Shown here one piece after another: positions 36,291 to 51,445 of a stretch of 64,000 nucleotides of DNA. This DNA comes from Entrophospora sp. SA101 (Eukaryota; Glomeromycota; Glomeromycetes; Entrophosporales; Entrophosporaceae), in contig CAUDNR010004411.1 in NCBI GenBank assembly GCA_958430865.1, forward strand, positions 52,148-116,147. The letters run 5' to 3'. Every line of letters begins with the position of its first letter. Within the stretch, counting starts at the first letter, position 1. The notes under the pieces were generated by a model. It was not told where the DNA came from and ran no database searches. It saw only the letters and a list, made by a program, of their open reading frames with translations. Position numbers and translations under genes: made by a program.

Positions 36291-37308
36291 CAAAGCTAGA
36301 CCATTTTATATATCATGAAATATTAATATTCTAAATTCGGTTTCGTGTAGCTGTAAAATTTATCACGTCAAAAATTATTTATTATTAGAAAAAACTGCTA
36401 GATTCTGTTTCGCTTGAAAAAATTCGAAAAATTTTTCTCAGGTCTTGGAGATTTATATATAGAAATTGATTAACATGCCCAAAAGCTTTTATATGCAGTA
36501 AAAAGATATAAATCTCAGAAATATTATTCTATTGATAGATAAATTAAAGTTGTTGATATTTATTGTTTAGAACATCGACATCACATGACTTGAACGAATT
36601 TCAAAGGTGAAAGTTTACTTCAGATATCCGTGAAGTCTTATCAATATAACACCATCGCAATAAATCTCTCCATAGATAGAATGTCTCGTCGCTTCGATGG
36701 ATCCGGATGTTTACGCGGCTAAGATGTCTCTTTGGAACAGAAAAACCAATATGTGGTTGTGGTTGTAACCTTGCATATATGTACAGGTTATTATAATCCC
36801 AGTTGTGTTTATCGGCAACTTCGATTGACACAACAATCTTCTTTGTGAGTTCCGTGGTTGGTGAATTTTCGTGACTAATATCGCCTATTCGACAATGTAA
36901 ATGTAATTCTTGATTATTGATGATACATCTAAACTACTTCACTCAAAAAAACAATATCAAAGTCGCTAGGTTGATTTCCACAGACTTTTTCGTTTTTTGA
37001 TAAATATTTAACGACAATTATTATTACAAGTTTTAAGCTGTTTATAAATACCCTGGCACCATAATTCATGATACTTTAAAAGTTTTACAGGTGCAACAAT
37101 AAGTATCCATCAAAGAAAATTCCATTTTTATATATTAAAAAAAAAATAATTGCTTGGAATCTTATTTTTTAAATTTTTATTAAATCCAACATGATTCGTA
37201 TTACCATCATTTGATTTTATGATAGAAATATATATTAAAATTTTAAAAACAAATAAATATATGTTATATAAATCTATAATTATATCAATTGAATTGAAAA
37301 TAAATAAC

Positions 37309-40300
37309 TTATTTATCTTTTTTTCTTCTTGACGCTAAATCTACTAAATCATCAACAATATCATCAACATCACTGTGATCAATTCTGACTTTTCCAACTA
37401 ATATTTCACTTAGACCAAATAATATAATCATAAACAAACTAAACAAATTACTAATAACAAAATGGCTGATTGTAGTACCAATCTCTAGCCAACTTCCATA
37501 ATCCTTGACCAAATAGAAAAAGTTCAGAGTCATAATATCACAGGTTGACAAGACCAATAGGAAGAGGCTGAATGCTGGCAGATTTAATGATTTGTTGATG
37601 ACACTAAATACTGAAGAAACTATGAAAAATGGAATCAATATTTTTAGCAGTAATAAAGCACCCATAAGAAATGGATCAAAGATGGTAGTTAGTCTATAGA
37701 CACTTGATAATGAAAATGATGATAAGGATGCAACATTTCCTGTGCCAAAGAATGCTATCTTAATAAAAAATAAGAAAATTAATGTAATTCTAGTATCATT
37801 CAAACTTAATTCTCTGTAGGATCTCTTACTGGTAATTTTAATATCTGTATTTCTGATAATATTACTACTATTATTATTATGGTTGAATAGACATTTTTCT
37901 ATTTCTAACCATAACACTAAAGTAATGGATAAGAAATAATAGAATAGAACTTCATATGAAATACTTAGTATGATAAATAATGGTGAAAATGATAAAAATA
38001 TTGTTAATAGTCGCTTTAAATAATATTGTGGCTGATTTAATCCATAAACAAATGGTGTTAATGTTGAAATGACTGAAATATAAACATAAATTTTAAATTA
38101 TATTGATTATATTGATTAGATGAATGCAATTTAATGTGTTTTTACCTAAAATTATCCAAGATGTTATTTGGTTTAATAGTGGCAAGCCAATTTTTGCTTT
38201 TAACTTATTTGAAGTGTCATATACAATTATAATACTTAATAATACCAAGAAGATCTATAATAATGAATATATATTAATAATACAAAAAATACTTGTAATT
38301 AAAATATTTTCTTTCCATTTACCTGAAATTGAACCATAAACTTATTATCACTATCAATTATTCTACTACTAATGATGATGTTGTTGTTGTTGTTGTTAGA
38401 TAATAATAACAAATAAATCCCCGACATTACAATTAACAATCCTCCAATAATCCTAATTTTAATTAATTTAATCAAATTATTTCATTAATAATATGAAGTT
38501 ATCCAGATTAAATTAAATTAAACAATCAAACAACTTACACCAACAAAATATTCTCTCCCTTCTCAACAGGCAATAAAGTAAATATACTTGAGATTATGCA
38601 AGAAATTGACCACATTATAAATAATGATTTATTTTTAGATTTAATCTCGGATGAAATAATTAATGGCCAAGATGACAATAATATAAAACATCCACTTAGA
38701 GCACTTCTTTCAAAATAACTATAAACCTAACAATTGTAATATGTAATAATGATTAATTTTATAAAAATCTTAATAAATTAAATGAATTAAACAACATATT
38801 TACCAGAATTTCTAGCACTAATATATAACCAACAATATAACCAACAATTGTTCCATTATTGTTATTATCATTAGATTTGAAATAACTTGTGAATATTTTA
38901 AAATCATTCAACACTTTATTCCAAAAATATATTAGGAAAAAAGTGTACAAATAATAAGTTGTAGGTGAATCTTGTATATAAAGAATAATTATTAATATTA
39001 GTGAAAATATTAACAATGTAAAATTAATCTATATTTTAATATAATTATATAAATGATTATTAAATTAATTATAATGAATTAATGGATTAATAAAATAGAA
39101 TTCTAATAATAATGATGCTGATGAGAATGATCACTTACATATAAATTATATTTATAATTTAACTTTATTTCATTATTATCATTATATGAATATTCTTTCA
39201 AAGTGAATTTTAAACTGTACAAAATCCACCCAATAAATCCACCTGTTACTATTGATCTTAACATCAACCAATCATACCTGTAGACGAATATTGCAGGATA
39301 ATTAATAGTTATGAAAAAGAATAATTGTTAAAAGAAGAAGAAGAAACAATTACGTTTGAAGATATCTTAATCCTTCCAATGACAAATAAATCAATTCTTT
39401 ACATAATCTTTCTGCTTCTTCATAATTCTTATTAATAATTAGATCCTCGATATTTCTAATTAATACTTCCGGATTGTGAGTATCATTACTTAATGGTTTA
39501 AACGGTTTAAACATTATTTCTGTCTTTTTTTTTAATTCTAGAGGAATTATTTTTTTTTTAATAAGCATGATAAATAAAATTTTAATTAGCAAAAATCTGA
39601 TAAAATTTTTTCTTTTAAATAATATTAATTATTTATCATACCGTATTTGACTTGATATTGTTCAAGTATTTGCTTGGCATTAACAAAAATACTTTTTGCT
39701 TTGAATAATGGAGTATTATCAAGATAGTGTAATGGCAGCTCACCAACAGAATTCACTGGATAATTTATTCCAATCAATGAGCACTAATAAAAATAAAAAC
39801 AATAAGATAAATGAAACCACATATTGCAATTCAAAAATAGATTTATGAACAAGGCAAAACATACCATAAGAGGTGCGAGATCAGCTTGCAACACATCATA
39901 TCTTTTAACATGATTTAGATTCCATGGGTAAGAAAATTCATCATGGTCACTTTTCACTAACACCAAATTCTCTTCCTCCTTCTCCTCCCCCTTCACTTCA
40001 ACCTTAACGGGTTTATTAATTCCAGCTCCCCATGCAATTATTGGTGTACGTGTATTGTCCGGATGCCCATCCCCATGATTACCTCTATTACTCATTCCAT
40101 GATCAGCAGTAAATATATATGCAGTCCCGCCATCATGGTTGTAATAATTGTCAATCAATTTAACGACATTCTTAATACCTTCATCAACAAGTTTTATATT
40201 ATTGATGTATTCTTTTGAGTGTGGTCCATGTGCGTGACCATTTGTATCTAGGCCAAGTAAATGAAGAAATATTATTATTTGATTTTCGTGCAGTTGTTTA

Positions 40301-41371
40301 TGCAATTTTGGATCTGATGTTGAGTTTGCTAATAGTTGCGCAAATTGATTAAATACCCAAATGTCTAAATCAGATGCATCTAATTAAATTTAAAAAAATA
40401 AACTAATAAATTAATCCTTATTATGTAATAAATAATTACTAAATAAATAACTATTGACTATAAATTTAAAATTACCTTGAGCAAAATTTTCATCTTCGTG
40501 TTCATACATAAATGTATCGATACGATTTGGGTCAGATGCTCCTTCGGCAAACATTGGTAAAATATCAGGACTACCAAATGACCATGTATGTCTACTTTGA
40601 TTAAATGCAGAATCAAATTCAACGGGATTTGTTTTCCAACCTAATAGAATAATGATTTAAATTTAATTATATCATATATGACACACACATATATCGTATG
40701 TTATACCTTTTGTTACTGCGCTAACATCTTCATAAAATCCTGCAATAATTGCTACATGACCAGGTCTTGATTCTGTTGGTACTCGCGTGTGACTTATACC
40801 CCATACACCTTCATTCAATATTATATTTCTTAAGTATGGCGCCTTTGATTCCATTACTGTTGATACTGGATGATCATCATTTTCAATTGGATATAGTTGA
40901 TATAATTTATCTGATCTCAATCCATCACCTAAACAAAAATCAATAAGTAGTTAATAATTAATCAATTAATAATTTAATTAATTAATGAGTGGTTTAGTAT
41001 AAATCTATAATTGCGCACCTACAAATAATACTAATCTTTTAGCTGGTGGTGGTAAATCGACCTAATATAATAAATAATAATTGTGATTGTTGTAATCTTT
41101 ATTATTACCAGTAAATTAATTAGGAATCAATCAATTGGAAAGAGAGTAGTACCTTATATTGAGTCATTCCATGTACTAAAGGTGAGGTGAAGTAAATATC
41201 AAATATGCTCCATATATAGGTTATATGAAATAATAACCCTATCAATAATAATGCATTTCTTTTGGTGCTATTACTATTACTGGAGGTTGACGCCAATGTT
41301 GTTGTTGTTGTTGTTGTCGCCGTCGTTGATGATTTTTTGTGATGGTTATTATGATCGTTATTTATTATCAT
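37309..41371 (-). CDS. MCD4: GPI ethanolamine phosphate transferase 1 (Mcd4/PIG-N)
   Basis: ER membrane enzyme that adds ethanolamine phosphate to the first mannose of GPI precursors. Exons: 41371-41153, 41061-41019, 40928-40707, 40640-40476, 40379-39865, 39783-39642, 39537-39354, 39277-39139, 39028-38804, 38726-38539, 38452-38323, 38254-38146, 38072-37309, totalling 1014 aa. An N-terminal Ser/Thr/Asn-rich cytosolic stretch leads to one membrane anchor ([15 protein letters not shown]). The luminal alkaline-phosphatase-like domain has [13 protein letters not shown], the nucleophile Thr139 in [24 protein letters not shown] and [21 protein letters not shown] bridge with [11 protein letters not shown] precedes a multi-pass C-terminal half. 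The protein ends RRKKDK, a KKxx ER-retrieval signal. The upstream non-ATG extension is ignored; MIINNDH is the first in-frame ATG. Length is similar to other fungal Mcd4. Confidence 0.94.
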
Positions 41372-42402
41372 TTTATTTTTTTTTTTCAATGATGATCTGC
41401 GAAAATAAATTTTTTTACGTTTCAAAGCTCATAGAGTCAAATTAAAGATGCCACGTTTTAACACAACTTGGGTACCAATAAAAATATTAACCCACAATGT
41501 TTATAAAGAAAGATTGATCAAATATTTGTTACAGACGTAAAAAAATTGTAAAAACCATTTATAAACATATTGTACATAATAATTTATTCGGTATTTTGTT
41601 GAACCCTTCGAAGCATACCTCCTACTAAATTTACCAATAATTGAAATCAAACATTTGCCGATTTAATTTAATTTTATTATACATTCGCCAACTTTTAAAC
41701 CTATTATCAAAAATAAAGGTTACAGTACTAGTAAACATTTGGTTTTTTTTTTATACATGCAATGGAAGTATGGCTCTCGGCAGTATGATATTCATTATAG
41801 AAACATGTTTCGTTTTATTGAAAATGTCACAAAAGTCTTCAACGGGCAAACATATATTCGATTTTGTAGTATGTAGTATGTATGTATGTTTTATCCTTTT
41901 CAATTAAAAAAATCAATTATCCAATTTTTTTAGACAAAAGTATATCTGTTTCTTCTTCCACTGCTACTGAAATGTTTGTTTTGCTGTGTTAAATAATACT
42001 TTGCCAAATTTAATAATAATCTAGTTTAATATCACTAATATTATTTGATAACAACTTTAGATGAATTATTTTACCTATCTAACAAAAATAGAGTTCCTAT
42101 TCAATCTAATTCAATGATATTATGTTAATTAATGGAATCGATTTGATGAATTTTCATTAGTCAACCAACAATAAACGAAAATCCTGAGTGACATTTGTTC
42201 TGCTAAACTCTTTGGTAATAAACATCTTCCTGGTTCACTCTAACTATTAATTTGTTATATACATCTTAATTAAAAATTATAAGCTCAATAATTAACATTT
42301 GCAGTAAGATCAAAATCAAATACAAAGTGTCAATTCAAAATGATTAAATAAAAATTGTCATGTTGTGCAACGAAGATCGATTTTTTTTTATTTTTTTTAA
42401 AA
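41372..42402. other. Divergent intergenic region between Mcd4 and eS7
   Basis: About 1 kb separating two divergently transcribed genes, so it must carry both promoters. I see AT-rich sequence and poly-T runs just before the eS7 start but no named motif I would call. Confidence 0.5.
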
Positions 42403-43274
42403 ATGTCTGATAAGAAAATCGCCAAAAGAGCTGGACAGCTTACCAGTAATGAAACAGCAAAGCAAATTGCACAAGCTCTTTGTGATTTAGAGACTACAGT
42501 TGTAGATTTAAAAAAAGAATTAAAACCTTTACAAATCACTGATGCCAAAGAGGTGAGTTCACAAAAAAAAATTGAAAATTTTTTTTTGAATCTAAATAAA
42601 TTTATAATTGTTAATTCAATTTTTTTAATGGATTATTAAAAAAAAAAAATATTGATACTTATTAATCAAGTATGAATTAGGTGAAGGAAAAAAGGCTATT
42701 GTGATTTTTGTTCCAGTTCCACTTTTAAAACAATTTCATAACATTCAACCAAAGTATGTTTCTACCTTCACTATTATCAATTTATTATTATTATATTTCT
42801 ACAATAATTTATTAGCAATATCTATTTTTTATTTATTTATTTATTATAAAAGGCTCACACGTGAATTAGAAAAAAAATTTTCAGATAGCCACGTTATGTT
42901 TATTGCAGATAGAAGAATTCTACCTAAACCAGGCCATAGATCTCGTGTTAAACAATTACGTCCTCGATCACGTACTCTTACCTCAGTACATGAAAAATAT
43001 TTGGAGGACTTGGTATATCCGATAGAAATTATTGGGAAAAGAACACGTGTTAAGACAGATGGCAGCAAAGTCATTAAAGTGTAATGTGTCTTGCTATTTT
43101 TATTTCAATAATTTTTTTTTGATATTATTTTTCACAAAGTTTTTTATAATTTACAGACGCCTTGATAGCAAAGATCAATCATTGGAGCATAAGATCGACA
43201 CTTTTAAAGCTGTTTACAAGAATCTTACTAGTAAAGATGTCCAATTTGAGTTTTATGCTTATCCACTTGAATAA
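42403..43274 (+). CDS. RPS7: 40S ribosomal protein eS7
   Basis: Cytosolic small-subunit ribosomal protein. Exons 42403-42552, 42671-42753, 42853-43080 and 43157-43274 give 192 aa, close to the 190-194 aa usual for the family. Seen: the N-terminal [88 protein letters not shown] and the C-terminal [15 protein letters not shown]. All are eS7 signatures, and the splice phases restore them exactly. The start ATG follows a long poly-T/A stretch. The open frames in other phases here are shadows. Confidence 0.96.
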
Positions 43275-46200
43275 AATTTAAAATATATTTATATATTTAT
43301 TTAGAATATAAAAAAAGCTAGTGATTCATATTTAATATAATTCAATTAATTCAATTAAATAATTGATGCAAAATATATAATAATCGATAATAATCCTAAT
43401 TTATCATAGATCAACTCAATATTCTTTAAATTAGATGTTGATACCGTTAACCGGTTGGGGTTAATAATAGAATCATAAATAAAATGATTTTCTTCGGATT
43501 TAATGATTTTGACTTTCTTTTTTTTTTTACGAATGTTTATAACTTTTTTACACAAGTTACACCACCAATACACCTATGTTATAATTTCTACTTAAATTAA
43601 GTATGTTTTAGCAGCATAATAAAAATATTTTAATGGCTCGTATTTTCTTGCTCTATTTTTGTATATATAATTACCGATTATCCACTTTTTTTTTGCAACA
43701 CACTATATATAAATGTTATAAGATAAAAATCGTTAGAAAATTGCATGGAAATCATTGACAAGTATTACTATTCTTTGATCATTCTGATCTATTCTATTAT
43801 TACTAATATTGCTAATATTAGTAACTTCTTCATCTTCTATATCATTCTCCTTCTCCATTTTTTTATCGATTGCTGATTGCTTCTATTGTTTTCCTTCTAG
43901 GTTTTGTTTTTCATTAGTATAAATTTTTTGCGGCAATTCTCTTTCCTCCAAGTAATTTGTAGATTACCAACTAAAGAAAATGATATCGCTAGTGAGCTGG
44001 TTTTATGATTACCACAAAGTTATTTTGAAAGTATATTGATCTCAAGCTTCTTATATGCAATTTAATTAATTAGTAGCCACTTGACGGCAAATTAACATTC
44101 TAACGGTGATATGCCGTTAAATAGCAATATTATCTTGTACTTCTTGTGCAATAGCGAAGTGTTAACGGGTTACGCGAAATCCAAAGCGCGGCGAACACTG
44201 TTCGAATAAATAAATGATTCGAATAGAATTGATAATAAAATTAATAGCAGCAATGGAAATAATGTTAATCCTAATTGTATAATTATTGAATCACCCGCTT
44301 TAGGTGGAGCTTTTCCAACGGTAATTCTACATCCTAATATTTCAAATATATTAAATAGAGATGAGTTAAATAGGTTGTACATATTGTAAAGTGTTACAAA
44401 ATCAATTTACAGTCAAACCCTCATTTAAACGAATTTTTTAAAATCTTGTTAAACATATAAAAATTCATCAATAATCTCATTTCAATCTTATATATCCAAC
44501 TACTTCATTGAAACAAAACTTGTATTATGTTTCTATTATTAATAAAATTACTTAAAATGACAAAAAAAAACCCCATTAAATATGCACAATTTATTAAATA
44601 ACAATAGCAATATACAAAAAATAATTATTACAACAAACTTAACATATGCCGTCTATATAATTGAAAATACTCTTTCTAAATAACATCCCACACCCCATCC
44701 CCAAGCAAAGAAGGATTTTTGAAATCATATAATGTTAGGACATTATGATTAAACCATCCACAGTTACCCCAAATATATTTCTTTTGTTATCAATATTATC
44801 ATTTGACTTAACCAAATCTAATGACTTTTTTTCAATTAAATTTTGTTAATGCTGTGATGTCATTAATATAACATCACTATAACATAAGCATAGTAAATAT
44901 TCTTCATTCGTCATCCAAAATATACCTCTTAACCCAAATGTTTCAGGATTAACCTACGGATGCATTGCTCCTTCTCTCTATTCTTCAAATAATTTATTCG
45001 GGAAATTTGTAACATAATTATTTTCTATTTGCATTTTAATGATTTAACATAATGCCCAATATCTTGTTTGATCTCATCACTTAAGCTATAAAATTGTGGT
45101 GCAAATGGTGATTATGTATATTGTTGAATTGTTGAATTGTCTAAAAGTTTTCTAGAATATTCACAATTTAAGCATCTATAAATAATCTCAACTTTACTAC
45201 TTTTCTCCCTCTTTTTTTTTCTAATCATCAAATCCATTAAACCGACCGTATTCAGAACAATAATGAATTGCAACCTCAAAAGTTGGAAAACATGTCCCTT
45301 ATGATAGTTATGGATGTTTAAATAAAACTGGAAAGGAATCATCCTACTAAATAATATGTGCTTCTTTCAAGTGAATAATTTCTAAAATCATAAAATTGCA
45401 AAAACAAAAAACTTAAATGCTTTAAAGGCTACATACAGATTCCATTTATTTACTTGGAAATTAGTTTGAGGTTTTATTTTGTGTTGTTTCTTCTGGTTAA
45501 AATTAGCAAATATTTGTAATGGTTGTTTTAATGCAAATGTTTAAAAATATCAATGAAACTTGCAATTAAACAATATGTACTCTTTGATAATAATGAAAAG
45601 GATTCTGGTCTTACCCATTGATTAATCGAATATTTTGGTAATCGGTTAATAGAAGTTAACACTCGGATAATCGAATTAAAATCTTGGCGATCGAGATGGC
45701 TCCATTACACACGTAAAGAATTAAAATTAAATAGTACAAATCATGTATTTATTATAACTAAGGAAAATCATATAGCTCGTTATAACTTCACACCCAAAAT
45801 GTCTGATAATAATGACGGTGATACTAATGGTATTAATATAACGCAAGACGCTCACTTATTCCCCGCAACTTTTTGCGCCATTTTGAGAAAAAATTCCAAT
45901 TAAAAGTGCAATAAAAGTTTTACGGGCACGTGATTTTTAAAGATATTATTACTTTTTTTTAATTAAAATACTTGAAATTAAAACGAATGAAATAAAAAGA
46001 ATGAGAATATTATGCATAAAGAAAATAATTTTGAATAGTTGGGATGCAAAGCACTCTAGCTGCGCAATGACGTAATTTTCATAAAATAACTATTCAGTGG
46101 CCAAATTGATCGAATAGTTAATAAATCACTACATAAACATATAAATAGACATGTTGACCAACAAATTGCAACAAATTCCATCCGAATTCAATGTTTGAGG

Positions 46201-47346
46201 CACGTTCATTTTCATTACTGAAGTTTTGTTGTTTTATATATTTTTATTATTTGTATTTTTCCATAGATTATATAAAAAACTCTAATAATAATACTAATAC
46301 TAATACTAAATCCGACTCAATCTGATTGTAATCGGTTATCTATTTAGAATCCGAACTCGAACCGGTCCAACAAAAATAAACCCTAACTCCAAGCCCTAAA
46401 TGGACTGATTGGCATTCCTAAAGAACCTTTCCAGGTATTAAAAAAAATGGCGGTGATGATTATTCGTCCACAACTCACCATTCTAGTTTTATTAAAAGAA
46501 TAAATGGTGGTTGCAAGATTATATTGTACAAGGATTTAGAAAACAACATGAGTACTTACACTATGAATTGAAAGTGGTTGATTCTGTATATGACAGTGCC
46601 AAGGATATTGACATATTAGGTACATATTTCATTTGATGGTGCTATGGCTTGGAAAGATGCAGAAAATTCTTAATATTGGTGTCGATTTCAAACCGGTGTC
46701 AACAATAAACAGTACATACAAGTGCCTGATGGCACTCTCGACTAGCAACATATTAAACAACGTGACACTTCGCCTCGAACATTTCCCGCCTTTTTTGTAA
46801 ATATATTACGGTCTTAATACTATCATCAATGGTCACTACTGCCGCTGTCACCACTACTACTACCACATGCATGTACTATAAAATCTCAGAAAAATTAGTG
46901 TGTGCTTTCAACCTTGATTTCTATGTGGAAATAAGTTTCGTCGTATAAAACTGGACGCTAGCTATAAAGAGTAACTCGCAGAAAATCGTGTTGGGAATTT
47001 TTTTTTTTTTGGTTTTTTATTATAACATTTAAATTATTTTTTTCATATTTAAAATTACAAAAATTAAACGTGAAGTGTAAAAAAAAATTGTTGAACTAAA
47101 AATACAATTGAATTATGATAATGCCCATTACTACACATATGCATAAAATAGAAATACAAATACAAATACAAATACAAATACAAATTATACATAAAACCCA
47201 ACCCAAGAAATTTTCTAAAAACTGTTTTTTAAAAAAAACCGCAAAAAATATTAAATTTACATTAATAATAATAATTATTATTTTTAAATAATATTAAATA
47301 AATAAAACTTCTCTTTTAATATTGTTTTTTTGTTGAATAAAATTTG
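43275..47346. other. Long intergenic region with scattered relics
   Basis: About 4 kb without a supportable gene. Near 44410 (CAGTCAAACCCTCATTTAAAC) a single pogo/Tigger-like terminus is suggested but has no partner. Around 44095-44175 and 45640-45700 words such as GTTAACGGGTTAC recall the repeats at 58679-58930. 46446-46770 contains short protein-like runs such as NGGDDYSSTTHHSSFIKR broken by stops, possibly a relic gene. A TACAAA microsatellite lies at about 47150-47185. Confidence 0.45.
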
Positions 47347-50300
47347 TTACCATTCTTCTGCATCAACAAAAACGTCGTCGTCATCATCATCATCATCACT
47401 GCCATTATCATTATCATCATTATCATCAATGATATTATTATTTGTATTTATACTTGTAGATGATATTGGAATAATTGATGATGATGAAAACGATGACGAA
47501 TTAAAAAGTATTGTATTTTCAATTTGTTCTTTTGCATCTTCAAATTCCATACTTAAAATACTTGAAGCGTCATCTCTAAAACTAGATTTTTCCTCAAAAT
47601 TATTTGGATATTTGCTATTATCGCCATTATTATCGTCATCCTTAACAATTTCTAATTCAATATCTGATGGATGCAAGTAAACATTACCTATTGAATTTGG
47701 TGGACTGGATTGAATTGAATCTGCTATTGATGTTACAGGGCTTGAACATGCCATCGTGGATAATGAAGATGTTGATGACATTGGAACAAGCGTCATTGTT
47801 GCTGATTTTTTGGTTTTCTCGGTGATGAACGGTATATCTTCAGAAAGATGATGATTATTACTATTTATTATTATGTTATTATTAAAACTATCATCATCAT
47901 AATCATTATTATAATTATTGAAATTACTAAAATCATTGTAATTGTTAAAAGCAATATCATCATTTTCATTGTCGTTATTATTATTATTATTATTAATTAT
48001 ATCAGCAAAATTAATGTCGTTGTTTTTGTTGTTGATAAAATCATCAAATGTTGCTTTTGTTGCTGATGTAACTTTTTTATTAATATTAATATCATTATCG
48101 TTATCTTTTGATTCACCACCAAGTCTATGCATACTTTTTCTATTCAGCCAATAATAATCATCTTCCATGACAGTTGCACATAAATCTTTTTCCAGAATTT
48201 CATGATAACATACCAACCTACTAAGTTCCAAACAGGTGTGTTTAATACGGTGTGCTACCATCAAAGCAAGTTGAATAATACGATCTCGTGTAGATGTTTT
48301 ATATGGCATCATTATAAACAAATTATTCCTGAACCTTACGTCATTCTGAAGTTGAGATGTAAGTGTGGAAATTTTACCTTGAAGTTCGTCAATCTTTGAC
48401 TAATAATAATAGATTTATAATAAATTTGGTTATAAATTATAAATTATAAATATAACAAATTAATAATAATAGAAATAACAATAGATACCCTTAGAACATT
48501 AGCCCTGCTGTGTGCATCATTAGCTCCGTCATCTTTATTAACTAGATTTCTAAGATATGGGGGATGACTTTTTTTCATATTTTTGTTTTTATCTGATGAC
48601 GTTGATGACGATAATGATGAATTTTTAACATGTCTCATTTTCAAACCAATTGATTTAAATGTCGCAGCATAATTTATTTTTGTTATCCAATCATTCATTT
48701 CCGATTCATTCTCTGCTTGAAATAGATATTGATGACCTTTTGGACATACTAGTCGAAATACATTTGGATATTTTTTATATGTTTTATCATGCACTGCAAT
48801 AGATTCTGCTGTCATAAGTATCACGTCTGGCCTTAGAATAGGTATTTGTGTAGATTTCTATTATTATATAAATAATAATTAATTATTATTATTACTATCA
48901 AAAGAATATATATATTTATAGATAATTTGTTAAAAAATAAATCAATAAATACCACGGGGTCGCTTAATTCTGCCATTTTAATATTAAACCAAGCTTCATC
49001 TTTAAAGAACATCAATTGACTCCCACTTAAAATAACACCATATTGTTTCCAATTTCTTATACCACTTTTTTTCCTACCATCGACCATATCAACCTTCCTA
49101 CCTAATTTACCACCTTTAGTTATTTTGAGAACAAAAGTCCCATTTTCTTCCTCTAATTGGTGTAAAGTATTTGCGTGATTGAAAGTTTCACCGTTATGAC
49201 GGGTTTGTACGCCGGTGATTCTTATTGCGTGTGCACTGGCAAATGCACGATGGATATGTGTAGTGTCCATTGAAGGTAGGGTTCCCATGTATGAATAAGG
49301 ATTTTCAACTGGAACGAGTGTATGAATAGATGGTTTAAACTCGGTAGGAATTTTCTATATATATATTATATTGATGTAGGATTGGATTAATAATTTGCTT
49401 GCTTTTTAAAAAAAAAATTAAAACAAACAATTAATAATATAACCATCGTAACCACACATACAAATTGTATAACATAATATGGGTCATTTCTGGAACGCAT
49501 TGATTTTCTTCGTTCTTTCGATGAACTAAACAACCTCAATTGACGATTGTCTGGTGGTGATTCGATCATTGTCTGACCATTTACATCAGTATCATCATCA
49601 GCATAAATAAATTGTGTAAAGGTGACATTATCATAAAGTATCTAATATCATTATTCATTATTAAAAAAAATTGACTTAATTAATTTAATCAATCGAGATA
49701 ATTCAATGTGGGGATTTATATATACCTCTAAAATTTCTGGAGCAACACCGTCAATCCTTGTATTTTTTATAAAATCTTCTTTTGTCATTTTACGCTTTAC
49801 ACTTTTGTTGAATGCATCAGTGTGGAGCATTAATAATGAAAATGCAAGAATATAAGGTGTATCTATTGATAAAAAATAACATTTTATATTTGTACTTAAT
49901 ATTTATTGTTAAATATTAGTTAACAGTAATAGTAATAAAATACCAACCAGAGGATGGAAACAGTTCAGGATTATTTTCATGATATCTTTTTGCAAAAGCT
50001 TCCATCACACGGTCAATTTGTTGTGTTTCTTTTGGGAGATAACACTCCATAAGGAATTTTCTATCGTTAAAAATTTTTTTTGAAAATTATTAATATAACA
50101 ATTATTAATATAATAATTATTATGGAGAAAAATAAGAATTAACAATTACCGTAGAGCAAGATCAATAGGATCATTTGTAAATTCAAAAGCTTCCATATAA
50201 GCATTCAATACGGATTGATGGAATTCGTCAGGTCTAAAAAAAAAAATTATAAATAAATATAATTAAATAAATAATTGATGACTAAATGATAATTAAATAA

Positions 50301-51328
50301 ATACCTTTTTGCCAACATAGTTGCTAATTTTGATTTTGAAAGGGTTTCTTTCATTCTTTCAAGATATTGTTTCGGAGTTTCACTATTATTATTATGATCA
50401 TTATTTGAAGGATTATTTTTGTGACTCATATTTATATTTGACAAAGATTTCGTAGGATAAATTGAAGATTTGAAAAGACCGGCGTCATCTTCATCTATTG
50501 ATATTTGTGGGATTACAGGAGCAGATTCTATACGTTTAATATGTTTTCTTGGATTCAAAGGATCATAACCTTCTGAGTACGGATAATTGTTCAGTAGAGG
50601 ATTTTTGTTTCTACCAAATTTATTTAATAATGATGGAGGAATGCGATCATCGCTGCTGTCGTCGTTGCTAATGGAATTATTCTTTCTTGAGGTGGTAGTT
50701 GATGATGATGGTGAAGTAGGCGGTGATGATGAAGATGATGACGACGACGACGACGATGATGATATTCCTTTAGTATTGGACTTGTGACGTGATTGATTTG
50801 TTAATGCTGCAATTTTTGATTTATTATTTTCATTATTATTAGCAGATGATCTTTTAATTAGTTTTTGTTGAAATGAAGAAATTGAGCTCCTTGAACCATT
50901 ATTATTATTATTATTATTATCATTAGAGCTATTACTATTGTTGTTGTTATTCATGTTTTCAGTATCAATTGGAGTTAAGGTGAAATCACCAAAATCAAGG
51001 TATAAAGGACCTTGACCAGGTGAGTTGTTAGCTGATATAGTAGTAGTCACCGTTGTAACTGTTGTTGTGGTTGTGGTCTTTGTTATGGTTGTACCGTTAT
51101 TATCTGGGTCAGTTTTTGATGATGATGATGGTGACTCTTTTTGTATTTTTGGATCATAAGATGTTTTAATAGATTTAGGTGTTGGAGACAGTGATGTTTT
51201 GGTAGTATTGATCGGTTTTTTTGTTGAATGTATTATTTCTTCTACTTTTGGATTATAATTACGATGATTATACCTTTTAATTGATTTTGTTTGCGTTGGT
51301 GATGGTGGTGTATTTACTATTGATAATA

Positions 51329-51397
<69 letters not shown>

Positions 51398-51400
51398 TAC

Positions 51401-51445
<45 letters not shown>

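Larger units (their letters stand above)
33640..37308. other. Intergenic region with transposon remnants
   Basis: Contains a probable Tc1/mariner remnant (34262-34934), a decayed coding-like patch (35473-35665) and a foldback repeat (36176-36290). The minus-strand open stretch 36601-36831 looks weakly protein-like but has no start context or relatives I recognise. Confidence 0.5.

Noticed and set aside
47848..48154. Ile-rich open frames opposite the ARF-GEF tail
   Set aside because: Antisense shadow of Asn/Asp codons in the last exon.
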